A stretch of 64,000 nt of DNA from an uncultured Acetatifactor sp. (GCA_910580225.1 CAJTXE010000017.1:19460-83459); one strand, 5' to 3'; positions 1 to 8,522 are shown, counted from the first letter of the stretch. The notes: generated by a model not told the origin, from the sequence alone. Made by a program: numbers and translations.

Positions 1-2
1 CG

Positions 3-812
3 GAGGGAGACGGAACCGTGCGGAGCGGAGCTTATGAGGGATGTAAGCTGTCGGAGCTTTGGGAGAAGCACCCGGAGCTGTTCGGGAATCTGGGCTATGA
101 CAGATATCCTTTACTGACCAAGATCATTGATGCCCAGGACGATTTGAGCATCCAGGTGCATCCTGACGATACCTATGCAAAGGAGCATGAGAACGGAAGC
201 CTGGGTAAGACCGAGTGCTGGTATATTATGGACTGTAAGGAGAATGCCACCTTGGTGATCGGCCACAATGCCGGAAGCAGAGAGGAATTGGAGGAAATGG
301 TGCATGGGGGAAAATGGCAGGAGCTGATCCGGGAGATTCCTATCCGCAAGGGGGATTTTATTCAGATTGATCCCGGCACGGTACATGCCATCAAAGCCGA
401 TACGCTGATCCTGGAGACCCAACAGAACAGCGCCATTACCTACAGGCTGTATGATTACGGGCGTCTTCAGAACGGCAAGAGCCGGGAGCTTCATATCGAC
501 AAGAGCCTGGACGTGATCACCGTGCCGGCAAAAAGTGCGGAGGATTCCGTTAAGTCCATCAGCGAACTGTCGGAGAACCAGTTGAATCAGATCTATACCT
601 GTGAGAAATATACGATTTTTAAGTTGGATGTAAACGGAAATATGTCATTTGAGCAGAAATGTCCATTCCTGGCAGCGTCGGTTCTGGAGGGAGAGGGCAC
701 CGTGGACGGCGCAGGGGTGCGCACAGGGGACCACTTTATCATCCCCGGCGGCTATGGAACAGTGGAGATGACAGGCAGGATGAGTCTGATTTTATCTACA
801 GTGGAGCGCTGA
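3..812 (+). CDS. manA: mannose-6-phosphate isomerase, class I (5' end outside window)
   Basis: Interconverts mannose 6-phosphate and fructose 6-phosphate in the cytoplasm; a zinc-dependent cupin enzyme. Visible family marks are the IQVHPDD zinc-ligand segment, GKTECWYI, and the DPGTVHAI segment followed by ETQQNSAITYRLYDYGR. The C-terminal part is the usual small cupin end (GEGTVDG, FIIPGGYGTVEM). The frame is already open at base 3, reading EGDGTV, which matches the interior of the family, so the GTG at 18 is a valine codon and not the start. About 40 residues are missing to the left compared with the usual 300-320. No 3' partner is obvious. Confidence 0.93.
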   Translation, partial: EGDGTVRSGAYEGCKLSELWEKHPELFGNLGYDRYPLLTKIIDAQDDLSIQVHPDDTYAKEHENGSLGKTECWYIMDCKENATLVIGHNAGSREELEEMVHGGKWQELIREIPIRKGDFIQIDPGTVHAIKADTLILETQQNSAITYRLYDYGRLQNGKSRELHIDKSLDVITVPAKSAEDSVKSISELSENQLNQIYTCEKYTIFKLDVNGNMSFEQKCPFLAASVLEGEGTVDGAGVRTGDHFIIPGGYGTVEMTGRMSLILSTVER

Positions 813-1118
813 CTTCTGACCCGTTGTTACAGAGGAAGGCGAAGATTGATGACAATTTGCTGCACATGAAGCTGTCGCATTGAGGAGTTGACCTGCAGGA
901 TACAGGAAAACCTTGATGGGGCAGCTTTTGCCTGTGGCTGTCAATCTTTCGTGTCGAATTATGTTTAACATTCGTTTTGATATGCGGAAAACCAGTTCTG
1001 TGGCAGAGTCGGTTTCCATGTATGATGAGTACCAAGAACAAATGCTGGTAGAATCTGATGACTATTATTTTACAATCATAAAATTCCGTGTCCGCCGAAA
1101 AGGACAGAAAGGGGTAAA
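813..1118. other. non-coding gap between manA and the oxidoreductase gene
   Basis: About 300 bases with no convincing gene. Short open frames on both strands lack ribosome sites and family resemblance. A TACAAT-like box lies near 1071, but I see no matching -35. The last bases carry the AAAGGGG ribosome site of the next gene. No terminator-grade hairpin was found. Confidence 0.5.
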
Positions 1119-2090
1119 ATGAGTTTATTTCGTTATGCCATATTGGGGGCCGCCAAAATAGGCGCAAAGTTTTGCCAGGCCGCAGGGCTTATTGAGGACT
1201 GCCAGGTCTGCGCGGTGGCCAGTAAGAGCCTGGAACGGGCGGAGGAATTCGCGGAAAAGAACGGGATTTCCAGGGCCTACGGCAGCTATGAAGAGCTTCT
1301 GGACAGGGAAAAGCCGGACTGCGCCTATATCGCCGTGACGCCCCATGACCATTACCGCCTGTCCAGGATGTGCGTGGAGCGGGGGATTCCGGTGCTCTGT
1401 GAAAAGGCCATGTTTCAGAACAGCGGGGAGGCGGAGCGCCTGTATGCCCTGGCAAGGCAGCGGGGGGTATTTGTCATGGAGGCAATGTGGAGCCGCTTTC
1501 TGCCAACCATGAAGAAGGTGAAGCAGTGGCTTGGGGAGGACAGAATCGGAATGCCGGAGATTTCTCAGCTTTCTATCGGATTCGCTGCGCCGGAGGGCGC
1601 GGACAACCGCTATTTTAATCCGGCGCTGGGAGGCGGCGCTGCCCGGGACATTACGGTTTATGCCTATGAGATTACCACCTATGTTCTGGAACAGAAGATC
1701 CGGAGGATGGAAGTGTCTGCGGTAAAAGGGGAGACCGGGGTAGACATCAATAACCATGTATCCATTGGGTTTGAATATACACTGGCAGATCTGGCCACAA
1801 GTTTTGTGACGAAGATGAATGCCGGGATGATCTTATATGGAAGAAAAGGGAAAATCGTATGGCCGGAGCCCCATCATTCCCAGGAATGCTTCCTGTATGA
1901 TCAGAACGGAGAGCTTGTGGAACATTTCGTAGATCAGGAGACGAAAAACGGTTTTGTGTACGAGTTGGAAGAGGCAATCCGCTGTATCCGGCAGGGGCTT
2001 CTGGAAAGCCCGGTGATTCCCTGGCAGGATACCCTGGACTGTGCCAAATTGTTTGACCGGATAGACCGGTGCTGCGGGGAGATAAGGTGA
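1119..2090 (+). CDS. Gfo/Idh/MocA-family NAD(P)-dependent oxidoreductase
   Basis: A 323-residue protein with an N-terminal Rossmann fold: strand-turn AILGAAKIGAKF (about residues 7-18) binds the dinucleotide, and CEKAM (about 97-101) replaces the family's usual EKP. The MEAMWSRF segment (about 121-128) is typical of the trans-1,2-dihydrobenzene-1,2-diol dehydrogenase-like branch of the family. The C-terminal half is the alpha/beta substrate domain. The start ATG follows a clear AAAGGGG. The substrate cannot be told from sequence; sugars or inositols are the usual substrates. It lies 48 bp before the Uma2 gene and has no obvious pathway partner. Confidence 0.85.
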   Translation: MSLFRYAILGAAKIGAKFCQAAGLIEDCQVCAVASKSLERAEEFAEKNGISRAYGSYEELLDREKPDCAYIAVTPHDHYRLSRMCVERGIPVLCEKAMFQNSGEAERLYALARQRGVFVMEAMWSRFLPTMKKVKQWLGEDRIGMPEISQLSIGFAAPEGADNRYFNPALGGGAARDITVYAYEITTYVLEQKIRRMEVSAVKGETGVDINNHVSIGFEYTLADLATSFVTKMNAGMILYGRKGKIVWPEPHHSQECFLYDQNGELVEHFVDQETKNGFVYELEEAIRCIRQGLLESPVIPWQDTLDCAKLFDRIDRCCGEIR

Positions 2091-2138
2091 CAATGTTCCT
2101 GAGACGTTAATTTGATTTGAATAGAAAGGAAGTATCCC

Positions 2139-2690
2139 ATGGGAATGGCTGAATTTGAACGGAAAAGAGAAGAAAAAATAGACGGTGTAATTTATGCTAT
2201 GTCACCTTCCCCCGATTATCGTCACGGAATTATTAACAACAACATTAACAGAAGCATCGGATGCGGATTAAAAAACAGCCTTTGCCTTGTCTTTATGGAA
2301 AATCTGGATTTCAAATACCAGCCGGAAGTAAATGACGATTATGTCTGTCCGGATGTGATGGTAGTCTGTGACCGGAAGCGTTTAAAAGGGGGAGCTTACA
2401 GCGGTGTGCCCAAATTTATTGCGGAGACATTGAGCCATTCCACGGCAAAGAGGGATCGGACAGTAAAAAAAGATATATACGAAAAAGCGGGGGTTGAAGA
2501 ATTCTGGATTGTTTCTCCCCAGGGATCCGTAGAAATATATTATCTGCAGGATGGAAAATATGAGCTTGAGCAGAATTATATGCTTCAGAAGGAGATGGGG
2601 GAAGCGGACTATAATGCGGATACGGAGATTGCATTGAGAGCGTTTCCCGAAATCAGCATGACTTTGGGTGAAATTTTTCAAGGTGTGTGA
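2139..2690 (+). CDS. Uma2-family (DUF820) PD-(D/E)XK nuclease-fold protein
   Basis: A 183-residue protein of the Uma2/DUF820 family, which has a restriction-endonuclease-like fold; members are common in cyanobacteria and scattered elsewhere, and no cellular role is established. Visible family features are the N-terminal EFERKREEKIDGVIYAMSP segment (the family usually has a xxGxxYxMSP motif), the catalytic-type VCPDVMVVCD, the FIAETLSHST segment (family EVLSPST) with a conserved acidic residue, and the following KRDRTVKKDIYEKAGVEEFWIV with the expected lysines and YxxxGVxEYWIV-like motif. The start has AAAGGAAG about 9 bp upstream. It stands alone, with neither toxin-antitoxin nor modification partner next to it. 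Confidence 0.85.
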   Translation: MGMAEFERKREEKIDGVIYAMSPSPDYRHGIINNNINRSIGCGLKNSLCLVFMENLDFKYQPEVNDDYVCPDVMVVCDRKRLKGGAYSGVPKFIAETLSHSTAKRDRTVKKDIYEKAGVEEFWIVSPQGSVEIYYLQDGKYELEQNYMLQKEMGEADYNADTEIALRAFPEISMTLGEIFQGV

Positions 2691-2720
2691 AAATAAATCA
2701 TAGGAAAACAGTTCGACTTA

Positions 2721-2729
2721 TGCTATAAT
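2721..2729 (+). promoter_or_regulatory. extended -10 promoter of leuCD
   Basis: TGCTATAAT is a perfect -10 box with the TGn extension. There is no good -35 at the proper distance, which is usual for extended -10 promoters. Transcription would begin near 2736, which rules out the in-frame ATG at 2732 as the leuC start. Confidence 0.6.
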
Positions 2730-2753
2730 GCATGCACAGGAAAGAGGAAAAAA

Positions 2754-2790
2754 CCCAAGGCATCGGTTTCAACCGGATATGCCTTTTGGG
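2754..2790 (+). promoter_or_regulatory. leader hairpin upstream of leuC
   Basis: CCCAAGGCAT (2754-2763) pairs with ATGCC (2779-2783) and TTGGG (2786-2790), with a 2-nt bulge and an inner CGG/CCG helix. It lies between the predicted transcription start and the leuC ribosome site (GGGAGG near 2806). It is followed only by CTTTCTCC, a poor U-tract, so it may be a translational or weak attenuator element and not a plain terminator. Confidence 0.5.
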
Positions 2791-2818
2791 CTTTCTCCTG
2801 GAAAGGGAGGAAAAAGAT

Positions 2819-4087
2819 ATGGGAATGACAATGACGCAAAAGATTCTGGCTGCGGCTGCAGGCCTTGACAAGGTGGAGGCGGGCCAGCTCATTGAGGCGA
2901 ATCTTGACCTGGTACTGGGCAATGACATCACAAGCCCTGTGGCTATCAAGGAAATGGACAAGTTTACGGCAAAGGGCGTATTTGACAAGGACAAGATTGC
3001 TCTGGTGCCGGATCATTTTGTGCCCAACAAAGATATCAAATCTGCGGAGCACTGTAAATGTGTCCGGGAATTTGCCCGTAAAAATGAGATTACCAATTAT
3101 TTTGAGGTGGGTGAGATGGGCATCGAGCACGCCCTGCTTCCGGAAAAAGGCCTTACCGTAGCCGGAGACGTGATTATCGGCGCGGATTCCCACACCTGCA
3201 CCTACGGCGCGCTGGGGGCTTTCTCCACAGGGGTGGGCAGCACGGACATGGCGGCGGGGATGGCCACAGGCAAAGCCTGGTTCAAGGTGCCTTCTGCCAT
3301 CCGATTCATTCTCACGGGCAAACCCGCCGAATGGGTCAGCGGCAAGGATGTGATCTTACATATTATCGGCATGATCGGGGTGGACGGCGCGCTGTATAAA
3401 TCCATGGAATTTGTGGGAGACGGTATCGCAAATCTGACCATGGATGATCGCTTTACCATTGCAAATATGGCCATTGAGGCAGGCGGCAAGAACGGAATCT
3501 TCCCTGTGGACGCCCTGGCGGAAAAGTATATCAAGGAGCATTCCGATAAGCCGTACACCATTTATCAGGCGGACGAAGATGCGGTTTACGATGCGTCCTA
3601 TACCATTGATTTGAGTCAGCTGCGTCCTACGGTGGCATTTCCCCATCTCCCGGAGAATACCCACACCATTGACGAGATCCGGCAGATGGAAGCCATTGCC
3701 ATTGACCAGGTGGTCATCGGATCCTGCACCAACGGACGTCTGGATGATCTGCGTATCGCCGCAAAAGTGCTGAAAGACAGGCATGTGGCAAAGGGCATGC
3801 GGTGCATTGTGATTCCCGCCACCCAGGCGATCTATATGCAGGCTATGGAAGAGGGGCTGCTGAAAACCTTTATCCAGGCAGGAGCCATTGTCAGCACGCC
3901 TACCTGCGGACCCTGCCTGGGCGGCTATATGGGCATCCTGGCAGAGGGCGAGAGATGCGTGTCCACCACCAACCGCAATTTCGTAGGCCGCATGGGGCAT
4001 GTGTCCTCGGAGATCTATCTGGCCAGCCCGGCGGTTGCGGCAGCCAGTGCGGTTAAGGGCATGATCTCCGCACCGGAGGAACTGTAA
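2819..4087 (+). CDS. leuC: 3-isopropylmalate dehydratase, large subunit
   Basis: Isomerises 2-isopropylmalate to 3-isopropylmalate in leucine synthesis, as a heterodimer with LeuD, using a [4Fe-4S] cluster. Family marks are PDHFVPNKDI, GADSHTCTYGALGAFSTGVGSTD, IGSCTNGR with the first cluster cysteine, and TPTCGPCLGGYMG with the CxxC pair. At 422 residues it is the shorter aconitase-family type usual in Clostridia and archaea. The chosen ATG has GGGAGG upstream; the frame is open further up to 2732, but that start lies before the predicted transcription start. leuD follows 84 bp downstream. leuA and leuB are not in the window. Confidence 0.95.
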   Translation: MGMTMTQKILAAAAGLDKVEAGQLIEANLDLVLGNDITSPVAIKEMDKFTAKGVFDKDKIALVPDHFVPNKDIKSAEHCKCVREFARKNEITNYFEVGEMGIEHALLPEKGLTVAGDVIIGADSHTCTYGALGAFSTGVGSTDMAAGMATGKAWFKVPSAIRFILTGKPAEWVSGKDVILHIIGMIGVDGALYKSMEFVGDGIANLTMDDRFTIANMAIEAGGKNGIFPVDALAEKYIKEHSDKPYTIYQADEDAVYDASYTIDLSQLRPTVAFPHLPENTHTIDEIRQMEAIAIDQVVIGSCTNGRLDDLRIAAKVLKDRHVAKGMRCIVIPATQAIYMQAMEEGLLKTFIQAGAIVSTPTCGPCLGGYMGILAEGERCVSTTNRNFVGRMGHVSSEIYLASPAVAAASAVKGMISAPEEL

Positions 4088-4171
4088 ATCTGTTGAAGGA
4101 AAGGAGGCTCCCGCTGAGGGCAGGGCTTCGAGGAGATGCGCGGAAGCTGTCTGAGGGCGGGGGAGGTGAAT

Positions 4172-4657
4172 ATGAACGCAAAAGGAAGAGTTTTTAAATA
4201 CGGAGACAATGTAGATACAGACGTAATCATTCCGGCCAGATATCTGAACACATCGGATCCCGGAGAACTGGCGGCCCATTGCATGGAGGATATTGACAGG
4301 GAGTTCATAAAGCAGGTGAATAAGGGCGATATCATTGTGGCGGAGAAAAATTTCGGCTGCGGTTCCTCCAGGGAGCATGCGCCCATTGCCATCAAGGCCG
4401 CGGGAGTCAGCTGCGTTATCGCGGAGACCTTTGCCAGAATCTTCTATCGCAATGCCATCAATATCGGGCTGCCCATCATTGAGTGTCCGGAGGCTTCCAG
4501 GGGAATCCAGGCGGGAGATGAGGTGGAGGTGGATTTCGATTCCGGCGTTATCACCAATGTGACCCGGGGCACAAGCTTCCAGGGGCAGGCTTTTCCGGAA
4601 TTTATGCAGAAGATTATTGCTTCCGAAGGTCTGATCAATTATATCAATAACAAGTAA
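4172..4657 (+). CDS. leuD: 3-isopropylmalate dehydratase, small subunit
   Basis: The swivelling-domain partner of LeuC. It begins MNAKGRVFKYGDNVDTD and contains VDTDVIIPARYLN and the NFGCGSSREHAP loop that binds the substrate carboxylates. At 161 residues it is the short type that pairs with the 420-residue LeuC. The ATG at 4172 sits behind GGGAGGTG; an in-frame upstream ATG at 4136 adds 12 residues with no family match. Cotranscribed with leuC, and ends 20 bp before a strong terminator. Confidence 0.95.
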   Translation: MNAKGRVFKYGDNVDTDVIIPARYLNTSDPGELAAHCMEDIDREFIKQVNKGDIIVAEKNFGCGSSREHAPIAIKAAGVSCVIAETFARIFYRNAINIGLPIIECPEASRGIQAGDEVEVDFDSGVITNVTRGTSFQGQAFPEFMQKIIASEGLINYINNK

Positions 4658-4676
4658 AAATTCATTCATACAACCG

Positions 4677-4718
4677 GCCTCGCAGATCACGGTTTCTGAG
4701 ACTGCGGGGCTCTTTTTT
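4677..4718 (+). terminator. Rho-independent terminator after leuCD
   Basis: GCCTCGCAG (4677-4685) pairs with CTGCGGGGC (4702-4710), allowing one G-T pair, and is followed by TCTTTTTT. Confidence 0.85.
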
Positions 4719-4747
4719 CTGTCATATAGGATGTTTTCATGAACTGG

Positions 4748-4776
4748 GCGCTGCTGCCCGTCCATTAGGGCAGCGC
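4748..4776. repeat. GC-rich hairpin between leuD and the MATE gene
   Basis: GCGC..TGCCC (4748-4759) pairs with GGGCAGCGC (4768-4776) around a 3-nt bulge. It lies about 110 bp before the MATE start and has only GTTTG behind it, so its role (second terminator or leader element) is open. Confidence 0.4.
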
Positions 4777-4882
4777 GTTTGTGACGGGGGATTCTGAACG
4801 GGATCAGAAGAGGATATTGTGCACATTGCAGATGGGGGATGTATTTTGTGTGGACAGTGAGGGAAAGGAAGTCAGGAGAGCC

Positions 4883-6253
4883 ATGGAAAAGGGAGCATCA
4901 AAAAAATACGAAATAGACATGTGTAACGGTCCGCTGTTGGGTAAGATTATGGTTTTTTACATACCGCTGATGCTGTCGGGAATTCTGCAGCTGCTTTTCA
5001 ATGCGGCGGACATTGTGGTAGTAGGACGTTTTGCGGGAAATGAGGCTCTGGCGGCGGTGGGTTCCACCGGCTCCCTGACAAATTTGATCGTGAATCTGTT
5101 CATCGGACTGTCTGTGGGGGCAAATGTTCTGGTGGCCAGATTTTATGGGGCGGGGCAGGACGGAGAATTGAAGGAAATGGTGCAGACAGCCATTGCCACA
5201 GCCCTTGCAGGAGGTGTGATTCTGGTTTTTCTGGGGTTTTTTATCTCCGGTCCTGCTTTGGGCTGGATGGGAACACCGGAGGATGTAATCCAGCATTCCG
5301 TTCTGTACATGCGGATTTATTTTGCCGGTATGCCGTTTATGATGGTATATAATTTCGGAAGCGCTGTGCTCCGGGCCGTGGGCGATACCAAGAGACCCCT
5401 GTATTACCTGCTGATTGCCGGTGTGGTGAATGTGGTGCTGAATCTGATCTTTGTGATTGTGTTCTCCATGGGGGTGGCGGGAGTTGCCGCGGCTACGGTG
5501 GTCTCTCAGGCCATCTCCGCCGCATTGGTGGTGCGGTGTTTGATTCTAACTGACAGTGCTTACCGCCTGGTGCTGCAGGGCATGAAGATTGCGCCGGACA
5601 AGCTGATAAAAATGGTGCAGATCGGCGTTCCCGCAGGAATGCAGGGCGCTCTGTTTTCCATCTCCAATGTACTGATTCAGTCCTCGGTGAACAGCTTCGG
5701 CTCCGTGGCCATGGCGGGAAATACGGCGGCCAGTAATATCGAGGGCTTTGTGTACACTGCCATGAATGCCTTTCATCAGGCAGCCATCAGCTTCAGCGGC
5801 CAGAATTACGGCGCCAGGAAATACAAGCGTATTTTCAATGTCCTGGTGATCTGCGAGGTTATGGTGGTGGCGGTAGGGGTTCTGATGGGAAATGCAGCCT
5901 ATTTCTTCGGCGGAACTTTGCTGAAACTGTATACCATAGACCCGGCGGTTATCCAATATGGGATTCTGCGTATGCGGATTATCAGCGTACCGTATTTTCT
6001 CTGCGGTGTAATGGATGTGGCGGTAGGGGCGCTCCGGGGAATGGGATATGCCATCATGCCCATGCTGGTTTCCCTGACCGGGGCCTGCCTGTTCCGGGTG
6101 GTCTGGATTTATACCATATTTCAGAGCAACCGCACATTGGAATGCCTCTATTTTTCCTACCCCATCAGCTGGACGCTGACTTTCCTGGTGCATTTCGTGT
6201 GTTTTGCGGTGGTTTACCGGAGGCTGCTGAAGCGGGACCCCGGGATTGAATGA
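4883..6253 (+). CDS. MATE-family multidrug/metabolite exporter
   Basis: A 456-residue membrane protein with about 12 hydrophobic segments. It carries the family's N-terminal pattern GPLLGKIMVFYIPLMLSGILQ, then FNAADIVVVGRF and GANVLVARFYGA. MATE proteins expel cationic drugs or metabolites in exchange for Na+ or H+; the substrate here is unknown. The ATG at 4883 follows a purine-rich CAGGAG and gives the usual MATE length; longer in-frame extensions to 4781 are not family-like. Its stop lies 29 bp before ruvA, so ruvA may share its transcript. Confidence 0.92.
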   Translation: MEKGASKKYEIDMCNGPLLGKIMVFYIPLMLSGILQLLFNAADIVVVGRFAGNEALAAVGSTGSLTNLIVNLFIGLSVGANVLVARFYGAGQDGELKEMVQTAIATALAGGVILVFLGFFISGPALGWMGTPEDVIQHSVLYMRIYFAGMPFMMVYNFGSAVLRAVGDTKRPLYYLLIAGVVNVVLNLIFVIVFSMGVAGVAAATVVSQAISAALVVRCLILTDSAYRLVLQGMKIAPDKLIKMVQIGVPAGMQGALFSISNVLIQSSVNSFGSVAMAGNTAASNIEGFVYTAMNAFHQAAISFSGQNYGARKYKRIFNVLVICEVMVVAVGVLMGNAAYFFGGTLLKLYTIDPAVIQYGILRMRIISVPYFLCGVMDVAVGALRGMGYAIMPMLVSLTGACLFRVVWIYTIFQSNRTLECLYFSYPISWTLTFLVHFVCFAVVYRRLLKRDPGIE

Positions 6254-6282
6254 GTGTAGGAGGCGGAGGGAATGAGAGCAAT

Positions 6283-6894
6283 ATGATAGCATATGTAAAG
6301 GGAACAGTAGAAGACATAAAAGAAGACAATGTGGTAATCGGAGTGGGAGGCATGGGCTACAATGTGCGGATATCCGCGGACACGGCGGCCAGGCTTCCGG
6401 GTATCGGGGAGACGGTCAGGCTGTATACCTACACCAGTGTCCGGGAGGATGCCATACAGCTGTTTGGTTTTCTGGCGAAAAATGACCTGGAGATCTTCCG
6501 GAAGTGCATTACGGTCAGCGGCATCGGCCCCAAGGGCGCGCTGGCCATACTCTCCGTTCTGGATGCGGATTCCCTGCGGTTTGCCATTATGACAGGGGAT
6601 GTGAAGGCCATCTCCAAAGCGCCCGGAATCGGCGCAAAGACTGCGGAGCGTCTGATTCTGGAGCTGAAGAGCAAGATCAAGATTGACGACGCTCTGATAG
6701 ACAGGGAGATCGAGAGTACACGGACCGCTGCCCAGGGCATGGCGGATACGCCCCAGAAGCGGGAGGCCGTGGAGGCGTTGGTGTCTCTGGGCTATGGGAA
6801 CGCGGAGGCTGTGAAGGCCGTGAACGCCATTGAGGGAATTGAGACAATGGATTCCGGAGCAGTACTGAAGGCAGCGCTGAAAAAGATGTTTTGA
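6283..6894 (+). CDS. ruvA: Holliday junction DNA helicase subunit RuvA
   Basis: Tetrameric DNA-junction-binding subunit of the RuvAB branch-migration motor. The N-terminal OB fold begins MIAYVKGTV; two helix-hairpin-helix segments are visible (ITVSGIGPKGALAIL and ISKAPGIGAKTAERLILEL), followed by the C-terminal UBA-like domain (EAVEALVSLGYGNAEA) that contacts RuvB. 203 residues, normal length. The start was chosen because the family begins MIxYxKG; AGGCGGAGGG lies 12 bp upstream. Unusually, ruvB does not follow: a convergent gene on the minus strand comes next, and ruvB is 20 kb away at 27.3 kb. Confidence 0.96.
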   Translation: MIAYVKGTVEDIKEDNVVIGVGGMGYNVRISADTAARLPGIGETVRLYTYTSVREDAIQLFGFLAKNDLEIFRKCITVSGIGPKGALAILSVLDADSLRFAIMTGDVKAISKAPGIGAKTAERLILELKSKIKIDDALIDREIESTRTAAQGMADTPQKREAVEALVSLGYGNAEAVKAVNAIEGIETMDSGAVLKAALKKMF

Positions 6895-6941
6895 TTCCTT
6901 TCATAAAAGGATAATAAATTCATGGGCCTCCCCTTACTTAT

Positions 6942-7988
6942 TCACAGATCTCTGCCCATAAAACGTTTGAGCTCTCCGCCGGGGTTGACTTCCATGACAG
7001 CCTGAAGAATTTCTTCTTTGCGGTTTTCTGCGTCAGGCAGATTGCAGACGATATCGTTCAGATCATAGGGACCATACCGGAAATGACCCACCGCTGCTCC
7101 GCAGATCCTGCCGTCTATGAGCAGATACTGCAGGGGCTCGCAGTCATAGGGGAGACCTTGGGTCAGGTCCTTGACCATCTGCTTCAGTGAGGGTTCCTGT
7201 ATTTTATAGAGGAAGTCGTTCCGATGGAGGGCATAGACGGAGCGGAGCTCTCTTGGTTCATAATGTTCCAAAAGTACCAGGTCGCTTTTCAGCAGATAGC
7301 CGGACTTGCGGGGAACCAGAATGCCCTCTGCGGTCAGTTCTTCTGCGGCCATTCGGATGTCCTTTTCAGGTACACGATAGAAAGCCTTTGCCATGGCGGT
7401 ATCAAACCACACGGTCCGGCAGGCGAAGCGCTGCAGCAGGATTTTCAGTGCCTCCGTTTTGGTATATCGCTGCGTATTGACCTGCGGAAACATTTCCCCA
7501 AATCGATACCAGCCCCGGTCCCACTGGCCATCATATTGATCTTCGTAGATCAGAAAGGCTTCCTGAAGCCGGTGAAGGATGGGAGTGAGCTGTTTCACCA
7601 GGAGACCGGTCTCTTCCTTCAGCTGCTGAATATTGAAGGGACCGGCAGTCTCAATAAGGGTGAGAACCTCTGTCTGTTCCAAGGTGGGCTTTGTCAGAGG
7701 TTTGCGGTAAAGAGAGGCGAACAGATCCATATCCTGGTCCATAATCCATCCCAGGTTACCTCCGGCGAACCGTCCCTTTATGAGCTTTCGATCTAACTGA
7801 CGCTGTCTGTTGAATTCCATGTCGTCAAAGGCGGTGCGGAAGGAGAGGACAGGCGGCTCTCCAAAGCCGTGCCAGTATACGTTCTGTCCGGGCTGTGTAT
7901 CTCGATACAGAGCTATGTATTCGGTTTCTTCTGCTTTTTTCAGGAGACACTGCCGTTCCATACGCAATGACAGGATATTATGTTCCAT
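6942..7988 (-). CDS. winged-helix protein, possibly of the AlkZ/YcaQ (HTH_42) superfamily
   Basis: 348 residues, soluble. The middle and C-terminal parts look like tandem winged-helix units: TLIETAGPFNIQQLKEETGL then LHRLQEAFLIYED, QWDRGWYRFGEMFP, and EALKILLQRFACRT followed by AAEELTAEGILVPRKSGYLL, ending in a beta-rich region (YLLIDGRICGAAVGHFRYGPYDL). That order resembles the AlkZ-like proteins, which include DNA glycosylases for interstrand crosslinks. I do not see the catalytic Q-hydrophobic-Q/D motif of AlkZ/YcaQ, so glycosylase activity is doubtful. It lies 21 bp after the DUF3795 gene and is probably cotranscribed with it. Confidence 0.55.
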   Translation of the reverse strand: MEHNILSLRMERQCLLKKAEETEYIALYRDTQPGQNVYWHGFGEPPVLSFRTAFDDMEFNRQRQLDRKLIKGRFAGGNLGWIMDQDMDLFASLYRKPLTKPTLEQTEVLTLIETAGPFNIQQLKEETGLLVKQLTPILHRLQEAFLIYEDQYDGQWDRGWYRFGEMFPQVNTQRYTKTEALKILLQRFACRTVWFDTAMAKAFYRVPEKDIRMAAEELTAEGILVPRKSGYLLKSDLVLLEHYEPRELRSVYALHRNDFLYKIQEPSLKQMVKDLTQGLPYDCEPLQYLLIDGRICGAAVGHFRYGPYDLNDIVCNLPDAENRKEEILQAVMEVNPGGELKRFMGRDL

Positions 7989-8009
7989 TTGATTTTTCCT
8001 TCTGTTGTA

Positions 8010-8294
8010 TTATTGGTGGTTTCCTTCCTCATCCTGACGCCAGATTCTGCATTGTTCTATCCGGGCGCCCTGGGGTGTGTCGCCGTGTTCCGGGTCACAG
8101 GAGTATCCCGTCAGAAGATTGCAGGGAATGTCGGGGCATTGGCCGCAGTGCAGGAAGCCTTTTTCCTGGCAGCAGGCGGCAACAGGGCATTCGCCGTGGA
8201 ATGGACGGCCCATTGTTTCAATACATCCTCCGCAGCCGCTGCTTTCTTTGTATTCACATCCGGTGCAGTGCAATCCGCATCTTGAATCAACCAT
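8010..8294 (-). CDS. cysteine-rich DUF3795 protein
   Basis: 94 residues with 13 cysteines arranged as CxxxCxxC, CxxC and CxxCxxxxC groups (residues 6, 10, 13, 21, 24, 36, 41, 42, 50, 53, 58, 66, 82). The opening MVDSRCGLHCTGCEY is typical of DUF3795, a small family presumed to bind metal, with no established role. No signal peptide. A GGAGG ribosome site precedes the ATG. First gene of a two-gene minus-strand unit with the winged-helix protein. Confidence 0.8.
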   Translation of the reverse strand: MVDSRCGLHCTGCEYKESSGCGGCIETMGRPFHGECPVAACCQEKGFLHCGQCPDIPCNLLTGYSCDPEHGDTPQGARIEQCRIWRQDEEGNHQ

Positions 8295-8416
8295 GTTCGA
8301 TACCTCCGCTTTTTATCATATTGGTTATCTGCCCTGAAACGCATATCGTCCGGCAGGGCTGAGAGCGACTTTGGTGGTCCGAAAAATCAGCTCGTTCCCT
8401 TACGATAGCATTGTGA

Positions 8417-8433
8417 ACATGCCAACAGTATGT
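8417..8433 (-). promoter_or_regulatory. TetR-operator-like site in the DUF3795 promoter region
   Basis: On the minus strand the 17-mer ACATACTGTTGGCATGT matches the palindrome at the tetR promoter (17835-17851) at 14 of 17 positions. It overlaps a possible -10 (CATACT) that stands 16 bp after TTGCTG on the same strand. This is resemblance only; binding is inferred. Confidence 0.4.
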
Positions 8434-8522
8434 CATGTTTACAGAAATCAGCAAATATTTTCATGGGGCCAGACAGATCTGTCAGGGAGAGACTTGCTGA
8501 TGCCGAAAACAAAAGCTTTGGA

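Noticed and set aside
913..1122. Possible 69-residue gene in the gap before the oxidoreductase
   Set aside because: No ribosome site, composition unlike neighbours, and no recognisable motif.
2732..2818. Upstream in-frame ATG adding 29 residues to LeuC, including CLLGFLL as a possible leucine leader peptide
   Set aside because: It would start before the predicted transcription start and is fused in frame without a stop, so it cannot be a classical leader peptide.
3356..4765. Open frame of 469 codons on the minus strand over leuC and leuD
   Set aside because: It is antisense to two certain genes, has no ribosome site or family resemblance, and follows from their codon usage.
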